Positions 53,759 through 62,129 of a stretch of DNA of 64,000 nt are shown in pieces. The notes below the pieces were generated by a model. The model had not been told where the DNA came from. It worked only from the letters and a program-made list of their open reading frames with translations, and did not search any database. The translations under genes were made by a program, and so were the position numbers. How positions within the stretch are numbered: the first letter of the stretch is position 1; every line of letters begins with the position of its first letter. This stretch comes from Halomonas sp. SpR8 (lineage in GTDB: Bacteria > Pseudomonadota > Gammaproteobacteria > Pseudomonadales > Halomonadaceae): positions 186,001-250,000 of the forward strand of contig NZ_JAUAMC010000002.1 in NCBI RefSeq assembly GCF_031010195.1, in the 5' to 3' direction.

Positions 53759-55135
53759 TCAGTTGAGCGGGAAAAGAGGCTGCTCAATGGCACGCCCCAC
53801 CTGCAGTACCTTGGCGTCATCAAATGCTTTGCCCATGATTTGGACGCCTATAGGCAGTCCTTGATGATCCTTGCCGAACGGCACGGTGAGCGCGGGCAGC
53901 CCGGTCACATTGGCAGGTGCACATAAGCGCACATACGCCTCGGTAACACTCTCTTGACTGCCGTCTTCCCAGGTAAACGTTTCCTGCTCTATACGCGCGG
54001 CTGTCTGGGGCACGGTTGGCGTCAGTAGAATATCGATTTCCGAAAACAGGCCACCCCAGCGCTGTGCGATCAGATGACGGGCGCGCTGTGCCTTCAGATA
54101 GTCTCCAGCGGGCAGCAGTTGTCCGGCTTCGAGCAACGTGCGTACATCGTCACCGTATAGCGATGCGGATTGGCGTATGTCCTTGGCGTGTACAGAGGCC
54201 GCCTCGGCCACCATCAGACCCCACTGGGTCGGAATGAGGTAGTCAGCCAGCGGAATATCCACCTCCACCAGCACCGCTCCTTGCTGTTCCAAATGCGCTG
54301 CCGCACGCCTAACAGCAGCGCCTACTGGCGCCGCAACGTGGTCAAAGTAATAGTTACGCGGGATGCCAACACGCAGCCCTTGCACATCCGCCTGCGCGTT
54401 GATATCAAAAGCGGCGGGCGGTTTGCGGCTGGCGGGGTCGCGCGCATCAAAGCCCATCACTGTCTGCAATAACAGGCCAACATCCTCTACCGTGCGTGCC
54501 ATAGGACCCGCATGATCGAGTGACCAAGCCAGGGGCGCAACGCCGTGGCGTGAGACCAAACCATACGTTGGCTTAAACCCGACTAACCCATTAAGTGCTG
54601 CGGGCACTCGAATCGAGCCACCGGTGTCTGTCCCCATGGCTGCCCAGGCACCGCCATAAGCTACCGCTGCTGCAGAACCCCCACTGGAACCACCCGCCGT
54701 GCGCTGTGGATCAAGCGGATTGCGCGTTTGAGGTGTAGTCAGGCCGAAAGCAAACTCATGCAGATGGGTCTTGCCCATCAGTATAGCGCCGCCACGCAGC
54801 AAGGTATCCGTTACCGCGCTGTTAGCCTCTGCTCGATGCCCATCCCGAACACGGGAACTGGCCGTGGTGGGTTGGCCGGCAACATCGAAAAGGTCTTTTA
54901 GCGCGACAGGAATGCCATGCAGCGGACCACGGTAACGGCCATGATGAATGTCTCGCTCGGCCTCACGTCCCTGCTCACGAGCGGCTTCTTCCCATACAGA
55001 TACAAACGCATTGATCTCTGGCTCTCGCGCACCAATACGCTCCAGGGCTGCATCCACCAATTCTACTGGCGACAGTTCGCGTGCTGCGATGGCGGCACTG
55101 GCTTGGGCCAGTGTCAGGTTTAATGGGTTTAGCAT
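53759..55135 (-). CDS. Amidase-signature hydrolase, AtzE-like
   Basis: A 458-residue amidase-signature enzyme. The Ser-cisSer-Lys triad is visible: Lys80 (IPVALKD), Ser150 (TAGGSSGGS) and Ser174 (GTDTGGSIR). GPLHGIPVALKDLFDVAG and NPLDPQRTAGGSSGGSAAAVA resemble AtzE, the 1-carboxybiuret hydrolase of cyanuric acid breakdown, and the glutamyl-tRNA amidotransferase A subunit. It overlaps by 7 bases an AtzG-like small subunit gene, the combination seen in AtzEG. The real substrate may be another small amide. Confidence 0.88.
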   Translation of the reverse strand: MLNPLNLTLAQASAAIAARELSPVELVDAALERIGAREPEINAFVSVWEEAAREQGREAERDIHHGRYRGPLHGIPVALKDLFDVAGQPTTASSRVRDGHRAEANSAVTDTLLRGGAILMGKTHLHEFAFGLTTPQTRNPLDPQRTAGGSSGGSAAAVAYGGAWAAMGTDTGGSIRVPAALNGLVGFKPTYGLVSRHGVAPLAWSLDHAGPMARTVEDVGLLLQTVMGFDARDPASRKPPAAFDINAQADVQGLRVGIPRNYYFDHVAAPVGAAVRRAAAHLEQQGAVLVEVDIPLADYLIPTQWGLMVAEAASVHAKDIRQSASLYGDDVRTLLEAGQLLPAGDYLKAQRARHLIAQRWGGLFSEIDILLTPTVPQTAARIEQETFTWEDGSQESVTEAYVRLCAPANVTGLPALTVPFGKDHQGLPIGVQIMGKAFDDAKVLQVGRAIEQPLFPLN

Positions 55136-55344
55136 GGCTTGTTCTCCTGGCTGGCATCAAAAGCAAATGAAGGAGGGTATGATTCATCGATAGGTAATTC
55201 GTCGAGCCGGACAATTACCGTGTGTATGTGATGCAGTACCCCAGCGATCAGGGGCGCACGTTCAGAGGCCAGGGGCAGCCCCAGACTAGTCGCCAGAGCC
55301 AGGGTTTCCTCGGTGGACATAGGGAAGGTATTTTGAGCAGTCAT
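55129..55344 (-). CDS. AtzG-like (DUF4089) small subunit
   Basis: A 71-residue acidic protein: TEETLALATSLGLPLASERAPLIAGVLHHIHTVIVRLDELPI has the helical pattern of DUF4089/AtzG proteins, which pack against an AtzE amidase and stabilise it. It overlaps the MFS gene by 4 bases and the amidase gene by 7, indicating strict translational coupling. Recognition rests on this pattern plus position. Confidence 0.8.
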   Translation of the reverse strand: MTAQNTFPMSTEETLALATSLGLPLASERAPLIAGVLHHIHTVIVRLDELPIDESYPPSFAFDASQENKPC

Positions 55345-56570
55345 GCTTGATTTCCTTTCTTCATTGAGGTGCGCGCTTGCATAAGCAGTAGGGTAATGGC
55401 CAGTAAGGCCAGTGCTGTGATCACCGCACCATAGACATTGACCGCTGCCAGCAAACCGACCCTATGAGCCAAGTAGCCGACAACCATCGTGGGCACGCTA
55501 TGGGCCAGATAGCTTTCGATATAAAACACCCCCATCAGCGCGGCACGTTCATGGGGTTCGGCCAACGGGAGGACACTGCGCACAGCCCCGAAAAAGCTCG
55601 CGCCAAACCCAAACCCCGCAATGACCGACCCAACCAGTAGCAAGGCAGCGCCTTCCTGGTTAGCCCCTGTCAGAATGACGACCAGCCCGACGACCAAAGC
55701 AAACGCACCAGATAAAAGAGTTTTAAATGCACTCAGCTTGCGAGCTGCCAGAACCGCAGTGGCCCCGGTGAGCGGTAGAGCAGCAACGACAAGCCCCCCC
55801 AGCCACGGCGTATTCACATGCGTAACATCAACGATCAGCGATGGCATCAGCGATAGATAAAAGCCGCCCAACATCCACGCAGCCACATTCGCCGGGGTGA
55901 CAGATAACAACGTCTTGCGCGCTTGCAGCGGCACGGTAATGCGTGGTTTCAGGCTTGCCCAGGCACCCGGGCGATACGTCGCTGTCTCCGGCGCCAACCA
56001 AAGCAAGGCCAACACCACTAGAAAAATAGCCAGCAGCAACACGTACACCATGTGCAGCGGATCAGGCGCCAACACGACCAACGAGGTGCTGCCTAGCGCG
56101 CCAGCTGCCATACCAAGCAGCGGCGAGATGCTGTTGATCACGGCCCCCCGCTCGCGGCTAAGATCGAGTATCGCCGCGCCGACTGCCGCAGTGGCCATGC
56201 CGGTGGCAAAGCCTTGCAGCGCACGCGCCCCCATCAGCCAACCCGGCCCGGTAGCACACAAAAAGCCCACCATGGCGATGATCTGTAGCGATAAAGCCAG
56301 GGCAATCACCGGACGTCGGCCAATATGATCTGACAGCCTCCCCGTCACCAGCAGTGCCAGAAGCAGCGCCAGCGCGTAAGCGGCAAAAACCACGGTCAGC
56401 AGTGTGGGACTAAAGCTCCATTGCTGCTGATAAAGCTGATACAGGGGGGTAGGCGTACTTGATGCCGCCAAAAAGGCAATCATTGTCGCTATGTGAAGGC
56501 AAATGGCACTGGAAGAAGACAGTCTCCAGCTCGAAGAATGGCGGGCGGTATCAGAAACGTTGATGGACAT
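55341..56570 (-). CDS. MFS transporter of the amidase operon
   Basis: A 409-residue 12-helix MFS protein; the ATG at 56570 has GAGAGG upstream, better than an in-frame TTG four codons earlier. FLAASSTPTPLYQLYQQQWSFSP and VFAAYALALLLALLVTGRLSDHIGRRPV are typical of the DHA1 group. As the first gene of an operon with AtzG- and AtzE-like proteins it may import the amide substrate or export a toxic relative of it. It diverges from tetR across a 19-bp dyad. Confidence 0.9.
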   Translation of the reverse strand: MSINVSDTARHSSSWRLSSSSAICLHIATMIAFLAASSTPTPLYQLYQQQWSFSPTLLTVVFAAYALALLLALLVTGRLSDHIGRRPVIALALSLQIIAMVGFLCATGPGWLMGARALQGFATGMATAAVGAAILDLSRERGAVINSISPLLGMAAGALGSTSLVVLAPDPLHMVYVLLLAIFLVVLALLWLAPETATYRPGAWASLKPRITVPLQARKTLLSVTPANVAAWMLGGFYLSLMPSLIVDVTHVNTPWLGGLVVAALPLTGATAVLAARKLSAFKTLLSGAFALVVGLVVILTGANQEGAALLLVGSVIAGFGFGASFFGAVRSVLPLAEPHERAALMGVFYIESYLAHSVPTMVVGYLAHRVGLLAAVNVYGAVITALALLAITLLLMQARTSMKKGNQA

Positions 56571-56616
56571 GATCCCTCTCAAAAGGCAAAATATTAGCGT
56601 TAAGGATCATAGACTC

Positions 56617-56657
56617 AACAAACCACTAAAGCAAATATTTTGCTTTAGTGGTTTGTT
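56617..56657. promoter_or_regulatory. Near-perfect 41-bp palindrome, TetR operator
   Basis: AACAAACCACTAAAGCAAA is followed by TAT and then its exact reverse complement (56639-56657). A 19-bp arm length is exceptional. It sits 47 bases from each divergent start codon (MFS and TetR), the expected place for a TetR-family operator controlling both. Confidence 0.88.
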
Positions 56658-56660
56658 TCA

Positions 56661-56684
56661 CCGTACCGGTGGCCGTACCGGCGA
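56661..56684. repeat. 12-bp tandem duplication upstream of tetR
   Basis: CCGTACCGGTGG followed by CCGTACCGGCGA, immediately after the palindrome and 20 bases before the TetR start. Confidence 0.7.
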
Positions 56685-56703
56685 ATAAGCACAGAAGGAA
56701 CAC

Positions 56704-57267
56704 ATGACCACCACACCCACTCCCCGTCCAGGAGGCCGCAGCGCTCGTATTCAGGCTGCCGTTCATCAGGCCGTTCAAGAGCTGCAACAGGAACAAGGGC
56801 GGGCCGGGCTTACAGTGCCCGCTATCGCCAAACGCGCTGAAGTCACCCCCTCGACGATCTATCGTCGCTGGGGGGATCTTTCCCAGTTACTGGCCGACGT
56901 TGCCATCGAGCAACTACAGCCCGAGCAGCCGCCAGCCGATACGGGAAGTCTGCGTAGCGACTTGTTAACCTGGCTTGTTGAGTACTTTGAGGAAATGTCA
57001 TCAGCCCCTGGGCGGGCAATGCTCCGCGATGTGCTAGGCACACAAGACCACGCTTGTGCGGGGAAATGTGATGGCCTCTTGCGTCAGCAGATCGAAGTAA
57101 TAAACGAACGCGCCCTCGCCAGAGGAGAGCAGCCGATTGACATAGGGCTGGTCACCCAAATAGTAGTGGCGCCTCTGATGTATCGCATACTGTTTGCCAA
57201 CGAAACGCCAACTACGCAAGCCATAGAGGCGCTGCTTGAACCGTTAGTCAGCTCAGCAGATGGCTGA
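56704..57267 (+). CDS. TetR/AcrR family repressor of the amidase operon
   Basis: A 187-residue TetR protein. The helix-turn-helix is at about residues 20-62 (GLTVPAIAKRAEVTPSTIYRRWGDLSQLLADVA). The ligand domain is of the TetR_C type found with WGD-containing HTH motifs (LVTQIVVAPLMYRILF). AAGGAA lies four bases from the ATG. It diverges from the MFS-AtzG-AtzE operon over a 19-bp-arm palindrome and very likely represses it and itself. Confidence 0.93.
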   Translation: MTTTPTPRPGGRSARIQAAVHQAVQELQQEQGRAGLTVPAIAKRAEVTPSTIYRRWGDLSQLLADVAIEQLQPEQPPADTGSLRSDLLTWLVEYFEEMSSAPGRAMLRDVLGTQDHACAGKCDGLLRQQIEVINERALARGEQPIDIGLVTQIVVAPLMYRILFANETPTTQAIEALLEPLVSSADG

Positions 57268-57560
57268 CCTCATCCGTAGTATGTAAGCGTTGCGGCTAGC
57301 CAGCGACATAGCGGTCATAGCACTAAATTAGACGTATCTCACTCGGCGTTAGCAGCGGCCTCTAAACGACCACGTACACGCGGGCAAAGAGCGTTAGGAG
57401 CGCCCCAGCCAGGCATTGACATCTTTTACACCAACCTATTCTATATAGGAATTAATACTATAAAAACAATGAATTTCTGTTATTAATCCCTTTCCCATAA
57501 TATTCCTCTTCTGGAGCAGGCCATAACAGCAGCTCGTGCGCTTTTGGTTAGCACTGCTTC

Positions 57561-57600
57561 TTTAAAACTATGCTTCCAAATTTAAAACTATGCTTCCAAA
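57561..57600. repeat. Exact 20-bp tandem duplication
   Basis: TTTAAAACTATGCTTCCAAA occurs twice in direct succession without mismatch, ending 39 bases before the MFS start; degenerate echoes (CTTTCCAAAATTCATG, CCTCCAAAGG) follow up to the ribosome binding site. Other than this and a small dyad CCTAT-TCTAT-ATAGG at 57435-57449, the 350-base gap 57268-57639 holds no gene I can support. Confidence 0.95.
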
Positions 57601-57639
57601 GCCATCTTTCCAAAATTCATGCCTCCAAAGGGGATAACG

Positions 57640-58842
57640 ATGCCAAGGCAAGCCGCTGCATGGAAGGTGAACCTGTGGGTTACGGGATCAGGATCGTTTA
57701 TCAACATTGTCGCCATGACGATCATGCTGCCTTTTCTGCCTCACTATCTCGGTAACCTTGGGGATTACTCGGAGGGAGAGACCTGGGTATGGTCAAGCCT
57801 GGTGTATGCCTCGACCTTTCTCACCGCCGCGCTGTTTGCGCCTTTATGGGGACGCCTATCCGACATCTATGGCTGCAAGATCAACTTGGTACGGGCCAGT
57901 GTCGGCATGCTCGTTTGCATGACGCTTATGGGGTTGGCTACCAGTGTCTGGCAGATGGTCATATTGCGGTTACTGACAGGCGTGGCCGGCGGTTACACCT
58001 CAGGTGCGACGATTCTCATGGCGAAGGAGGCGCCTGAATCCCGCGCGGGGCATGCGCAGGGGGTACTGTTTGCCTGCATATTAGCGGGCAGCCTGGCAGG
58101 CCCCCTGCTGGGCGGCTTTATCTCCGCGCGCCTTGGCATGCGTGAGGCGTTTTTCATTACCGGCAGCATGATCCTCTTGAACGTTATCGCCACCCTTTTT
58201 CTGGTCAAAGAGCAGCCTACGCCACAGCGGTCACGTAAAGAGGGAAAAGCGCCCGCCGCGCCTTTCGATTTCAGGATCTGGGCACTGTTGATCGCCACCC
58301 TAGGGCTGCTAGTAGCTAACCTGTCGATAGAGCCCATCATCGCAAGCGTTGTGGAAGGCGTGTATCACGCCCCTTTAGAGACAACGTTAGCGGCGGGGAT
58401 CGTTCTGTCGGCCACCGCCTTGGGGAGCCTGTTCTCGGCGCTGACGCTAGGCCGTTTGGCTGACCGCTATGGCGCCATGCGTGTGGCCGCCTATAGTTTC
58501 AGCTTGGGCGCTTTGCTCATTCTCCCTCAAGCCTTTGTGACGGATGTTTATACGTTAACAGGGCTACGTTTTGCGATGGGGCTCGCCCTGGGCGGCGTGC
58601 TGCCGTGCCTAAAATCGGCCCTCAAGCATGCCTACCCCGATGCCGGAAGCCTTGGGCGAGTGATGGGTGTTTCTACTTCTTTTCAGTATATCGGCCAGGT
58701 AGTGGGACCCTTAATGGGAGGCGTGGTGGCTGCCAGTTGGGGCATCCACTACGCCTTTTATGCCACCGCAGCAGCGGCAGCGTTGTGTGCGCTGCTCATT
58801 ACGATCAGTCGGCGGCATTTGGGTGAGCCGGTGCCTGCATAA
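57640..58842 (+). CDS. MFS multidrug efflux transporter
   Basis: A 400-residue 12-helix MFS protein. I use the ATG at 57640 with AAAGGGG upstream; an ATG seven codons earlier overlaps that site. APLWGRLSDIYGCKINLVRASVGM is the conserved loop 2-3 motif A, and RLLTGVAGGYTSGATILMAKEAPE motif B/C. It belongs to the DHA1 drug:proton antiporters near MdtG/TetA. No regulator is adjacent on its upstream side except the distant tetR. Confidence 0.9.
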   Translation: MPRQAAAWKVNLWVTGSGSFINIVAMTIMLPFLPHYLGNLGDYSEGETWVWSSLVYASTFLTAALFAPLWGRLSDIYGCKINLVRASVGMLVCMTLMGLATSVWQMVILRLLTGVAGGYTSGATILMAKEAPESRAGHAQGVLFACILAGSLAGPLLGGFISARLGMREAFFITGSMILLNVIATLFLVKEQPTPQRSRKEGKAPAAPFDFRIWALLIATLGLLVANLSIEPIIASVVEGVYHAPLETTLAAGIVLSATALGSLFSALTLGRLADRYGAMRVAAYSFSLGALLILPQAFVTDVYTLTGLRFAMGLALGGVLPCLKSALKHAYPDAGSLGRVMGVSTSFQYIGQVVGPLMGGVVAASWGIHYAFYATAAAAALCALLITISRRHLGEPVPA

Positions 58843-58909
58843 CGGCCCCGGCTACTGTGCCCAGGCAGTTACCGTTTCATGCATCCATGGCAAAAGAATG
58901 CGATCTGAC

Positions 58910-60109
58910 TCAGTGCGCCTCGACAGCGGCACGCCCTTTGATGATTGAGCGGGCAAGCAGCAGATACGCCACCGAGCCGCAGGCGGCCATGGCCAGGATA
59001 ACCGCTCCAAGCGTATGCGGCAGCAGGGCAGACAGTGCGCTCAGAATCCCAGCGATGCCGAACTGGGCGGCGCCCAGAAGCGCTGCGGCCGTTCCACTGC
59101 TGGTGGGAAAGAACTCCAAAAAACAGGCCTGAATATTCGGCGAGATCGCCCCTACCGCACCGATGGTCAGCATCATGGCGGGCAGGAAGGCATAAAGCGG
59201 CCACTCCATGAAGGCAGCCATCACCAACAATACGATACCGACCGCCTGACAACCCGTCGCCAACTGCAAGATACGCAGCGACGGCAACCGAGAAAGCAGC
59301 ACACGATTGAGAATATTGAAGATAAGCATCGCGACGATATTCGCCGCAAACAGCAGTGAAAAGGCCGAAGGCGACTGACCAAAGTGCCCCTGATAGATAA
59401 ATGACGCATAGGTGATGAACATCATCAGAGTAGAAAACGAGGCAGCCTGCCAAACGATGAACGGCAGGGCTGGCTTTGTCGACAGCACCAGTTTGTAACG
59501 CGCCAGTAGGCTCATCTGAGGGCTTTTAGCTCGCGACACCTTGCCCGTGCCAGTAAAGAGCACGCGCACCAGCAATGGCACCAGCAGCAGCGCGTACGCC
59601 GCTAAAGCAAAGAAAATAGTGTGCCAGGAACCCAACAACAGAATCGCGCTACCTACGCTAGGCGCAATGCCCGGCGCCAACACCATGATAAAGCCCATCA
59701 TCGAGAACAGCTTCGCGGCGTCGCGGCCCGCCACTCTGTCGCGCACTAACGCGGGTACCGATACCAGGGTCAAACCGGCCCCAATGGCTTGAATGGCCCG
59801 CCCTCCGAGTAGGGAGTTCAGGGAATCCGCCATACCAATGACAATGCTTGAGAGCGCAAAAATCACTAGCCCGCTCATCAGAACCCGCTGCCGTCCGAAG
59901 CGATCCGAAAGCGCACCGCCGATCAACTGACCCAACGCCAGCGCAAAGACATACACCGACACACTCAACGATACCGCCTGCTGAGAAATCCCCAGCGATT
60001 CGCCGATGACCGGAAAGGCCGGCAGATACGTATCCATAGAGAACGGGCCCAGCATCATGGTCAATGCCAGGCTCAGCACCACAATGAACGGCGTTTTAGA
60101 TTGGGTCAT
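58910..60109 (-). CDS. Bcr/CflA family drug efflux MFS transporter
   Basis: A 399-residue 12-helix protein starting MTQSKTPFIVVL at 60109. GPFSMDTYLPAFPVIGESLG and ALGQLIGGALSDRFGRQRVLMSGL are diagnostic of the Bcr/CflA group, which exports bicyclomycin, chloramphenicol-like drugs or sulfonamides. It converges with the preceding MFS gene. An upstream extension of the frame to 60211 has no ribosome binding site. Confidence 0.92.
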   Translation of the reverse strand: MTQSKTPFIVVLSLALTMMLGPFSMDTYLPAFPVIGESLGISQQAVSLSVSVYVFALALGQLIGGALSDRFGRQRVLMSGLVIFALSSIVIGMADSLNSLLGGRAIQAIGAGLTLVSVPALVRDRVAGRDAAKLFSMMGFIMVLAPGIAPSVGSAILLLGSWHTIFFALAAYALLLVPLLVRVLFTGTGKVSRAKSPQMSLLARYKLVLSTKPALPFIVWQAASFSTLMMFITYASFIYQGHFGQSPSAFSLLFAANIVAMLIFNILNRVLLSRLPSLRILQLATGCQAVGIVLLVMAAFMEWPLYAFLPAMMLTIGAVGAISPNIQACFLEFFPTSSGTAAALLGAAQFGIAGILSALSALLPHTLGAVILAMAACGSVAYLLLARSIIKGRAAVEAH

Positions 60110-60264
60110 AGCAGCTCGCGGTATAAGGGCGTAATGATGGACAACATCATTGATATGATAACGACTGAGACTATCAAGGCAATCGAATAGACAACGAGGG
60201 ATATACTGCATGGCGGTAATCTACACAACATTCGGCCAGTCTCTTATAGATTAGCTCGGCTATT

Positions 60265-60360
60265 CTAAGAACTATACTAAGAGCCATGCGAAGAACCATG
60301 CTAAGAACCATGCTAAGAACCATGCTAAGAACTATGCTAAAGACGATGCTGAAAGAACAT
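60265..60360. repeat. Eight 12-bp tandem repeats
   Basis: Eight contiguous 12-bp units run from 60265, consensus CTAAGAACCATG; three inner units are near-identical and the flanking ones decay outward. As 12 is a multiple of three, one + frame from 60286 stays open and would give a repeated Arg-Thr-Met-Leu peptide (62 residues in all), but it has no ribosome binding site. The array lies in the 466-base gap 60110-60575 between two efflux genes on the minus strand; I see no other feature there. Confidence 0.95.
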
Positions 60361-60575
60361 CCCCAACAAGGAGACCAGGATACCTACCCCCAGCCAGAGC
60401 GACTCCATCTCGACAGCGATGAAGCGACCGGCTATCCAATCACCCCGCTGCCGGTGCTATCAATTGTTCGATGAACGGGGCAGATAGATGAGACTGCCAC
60501 AGCAACCTGCAACGTTCACTTTGGCAGCTAACGCCGGAGCAAGAACCGCAGGGATGTGCCACAGTCCGGCCGGCA

Positions 60576-62090
60576 TCACTCGCGTGCTCCTGCCTTGTCT
60601 GGGTGGCTACCCAGCATCAGAAACACCACCACCGACAGCAAGGCGATCAGAATCGCAGCGACTGTCAGTAGGATCGAGTGCGTGGTGGAGAACGCCGCCT
60701 TCGCGGCCATGATGAGTGCATCCGCCTGATCTGCGGCAAGTCCTTGTGCCACAACGATGCTGTCACTGATCGAGCGCGCAGCCTGTGCACCGAGGGCTGG
60801 CTCCAAGTGTGACGGCAGCACGATGGTATTGGTGTACACGCTGGCCATGAAAACCCCGAATAGGGTGATGCCTAGCCCACTACCCAATTCATACCCGGTG
60901 GCTTCCAAAGAGCCTGCAGCACCTCCTTTACTGGCATCCACGGCCCCCATAATGGCAATTGAGGAAGCGGTCAGACCGATGCTCAACGTTAGCCCCAGCA
61001 CGGCCAACGCTGTTGGCACTGTCCAGTCAGGTGCGTGGAAGTCAGCTCGCGCCAGATAGGCCAGAGCGGCTGCCGCGAACCCCATCGACATACTAGCAAC
61101 CCGCCGTAAGCCAAACCGGTTGGAGAGGTAGCCCGCAACGGGGCCACCGGCTGCTGCGGCCGCCATGATCGGCACCATGAAAAGGCCAGCCTGCAACGGC
61201 GTCTTGTCCAGCACATACTGCAACTCTTGCGCCAACGTCAGTTCGACGCCTGCCAGCGCGCCGGAGGCCACTAGCGCCATCACCATGCCAGCGACAATGG
61301 CCGGATGGCGAAATAGCGATAAGTCCAGCATCGGCTCCGCCGAACGCAACTGGATACGTGTAAACCAGAACAGCATCGCTAGCCCCAAGAGGAGCACCAA
61401 CCCTGCACGCCACAGCGGCTGCCCCGCTCCCATCCCGGACTTGATGCCGTAGACCACAGCGATGATGCCAACAAGCAGAAACAGGGCCTGATCGAACGCC
61501 CATTTGCCTGGTGTCGTCGCCTCGCGGCGCGGCAGCAGTGCATAGGCAACCGGCGCCACCACTAGCATGATGGGCACATTGATGAGAAATACCGAGCCCC
61601 ACCAGTAATGTTCCAGCAAGGCACCACCAATCAATGGGCCCACTGCCGCGCCCGCGGCCCCCACCGTTCCCCATAAGCCAAGCGCCATCGCACGCTCGCG
61701 CTCGTCCTCGAAGGTTTTACGGATGACACCCAGAACACAGGGCATGATCATCGACCCGCCAATAGCTAGCAGCACTCGAGCACCGATCAACATGGCGGGT
61801 GTCGTCGAGAATGCCGCCAGTAGTGACGCCACCCCGAACACCAAGAGCCCGGTCAGCAGCACACGACGCGTACCGATTCGGTCAGCCAGGGTGCCCATCG
61901 GCACCAGCAGGCCCGCCATCAGCAACGGATAAATATCGATGATCCACAGCACTTCGGTGCCAGTGGCACCCAGCGCCGGCGTCAGCACAGGTACCGCGAC
62001 GTGCAGAATCGTCATATCGATGACAACAGGCAGGAACGCCAGCATGACGGCAAACAGAACCAGCCACCGTTGTGGGATAGCAGCAAACAT
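60576..62090 (-). CDS. DHA2-family 14-helix MFS efflux pump, SmvA-like
   Basis: A 504-residue protein with 14 helices. The start RWLVLFAVMLAFLPVVIDMTILHVAVP and GTLADRIGTRRVLLTGLLVFGVAS resemble SmvA/QacA pumps, which export quaternary ammonium compounds, methyl viologen and dyes. The gene lies 39 bases after an RND pump gene on the same strand and probably belongs to the same operon. Confidence 0.92.
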   Translation of the reverse strand: MFAAIPQRWLVLFAVMLAFLPVVIDMTILHVAVPVLTPALGATGTEVLWIIDIYPLLMAGLLVPMGTLADRIGTRRVLLTGLLVFGVASLLAAFSTTPAMLIGARVLLAIGGSMIMPCVLGVIRKTFEDERERAMALGLWGTVGAAGAAVGPLIGGALLEHYWWGSVFLINVPIMLVVAPVAYALLPRREATTPGKWAFDQALFLLVGIIAVVYGIKSGMGAGQPLWRAGLVLLLGLAMLFWFTRIQLRSAEPMLDLSLFRHPAIVAGMVMALVASGALAGVELTLAQELQYVLDKTPLQAGLFMVPIMAAAAAGGPVAGYLSNRFGLRRVASMSMGFAAAALAYLARADFHAPDWTVPTALAVLGLTLSIGLTASSIAIMGAVDASKGGAAGSLEATGYELGSGLGITLFGVFMASVYTNTIVLPSHLEPALGAQAARSISDSIVVAQGLAADQADALIMAAKAAFSTTHSILLTVAAILIALLSVVVFLMLGSHPDKAGARE

Positions 62091-62129
62091 TAGCTACTTA
62101 ACTCCTGAATAATTGGATATAACTTACCG

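Noticed and set aside
60265..60360. Possible CRISPR array
   Set aside because: Units are contiguous 12-mers with no spacers and no cas genes nearby; it is a simple tandem repeat.
60286..60474. 62-residue frame with Arg-Thr-Met-Leu repeats
   Set aside because: No ribosome binding site, and its repeats follow simply from the 12-bp DNA array.
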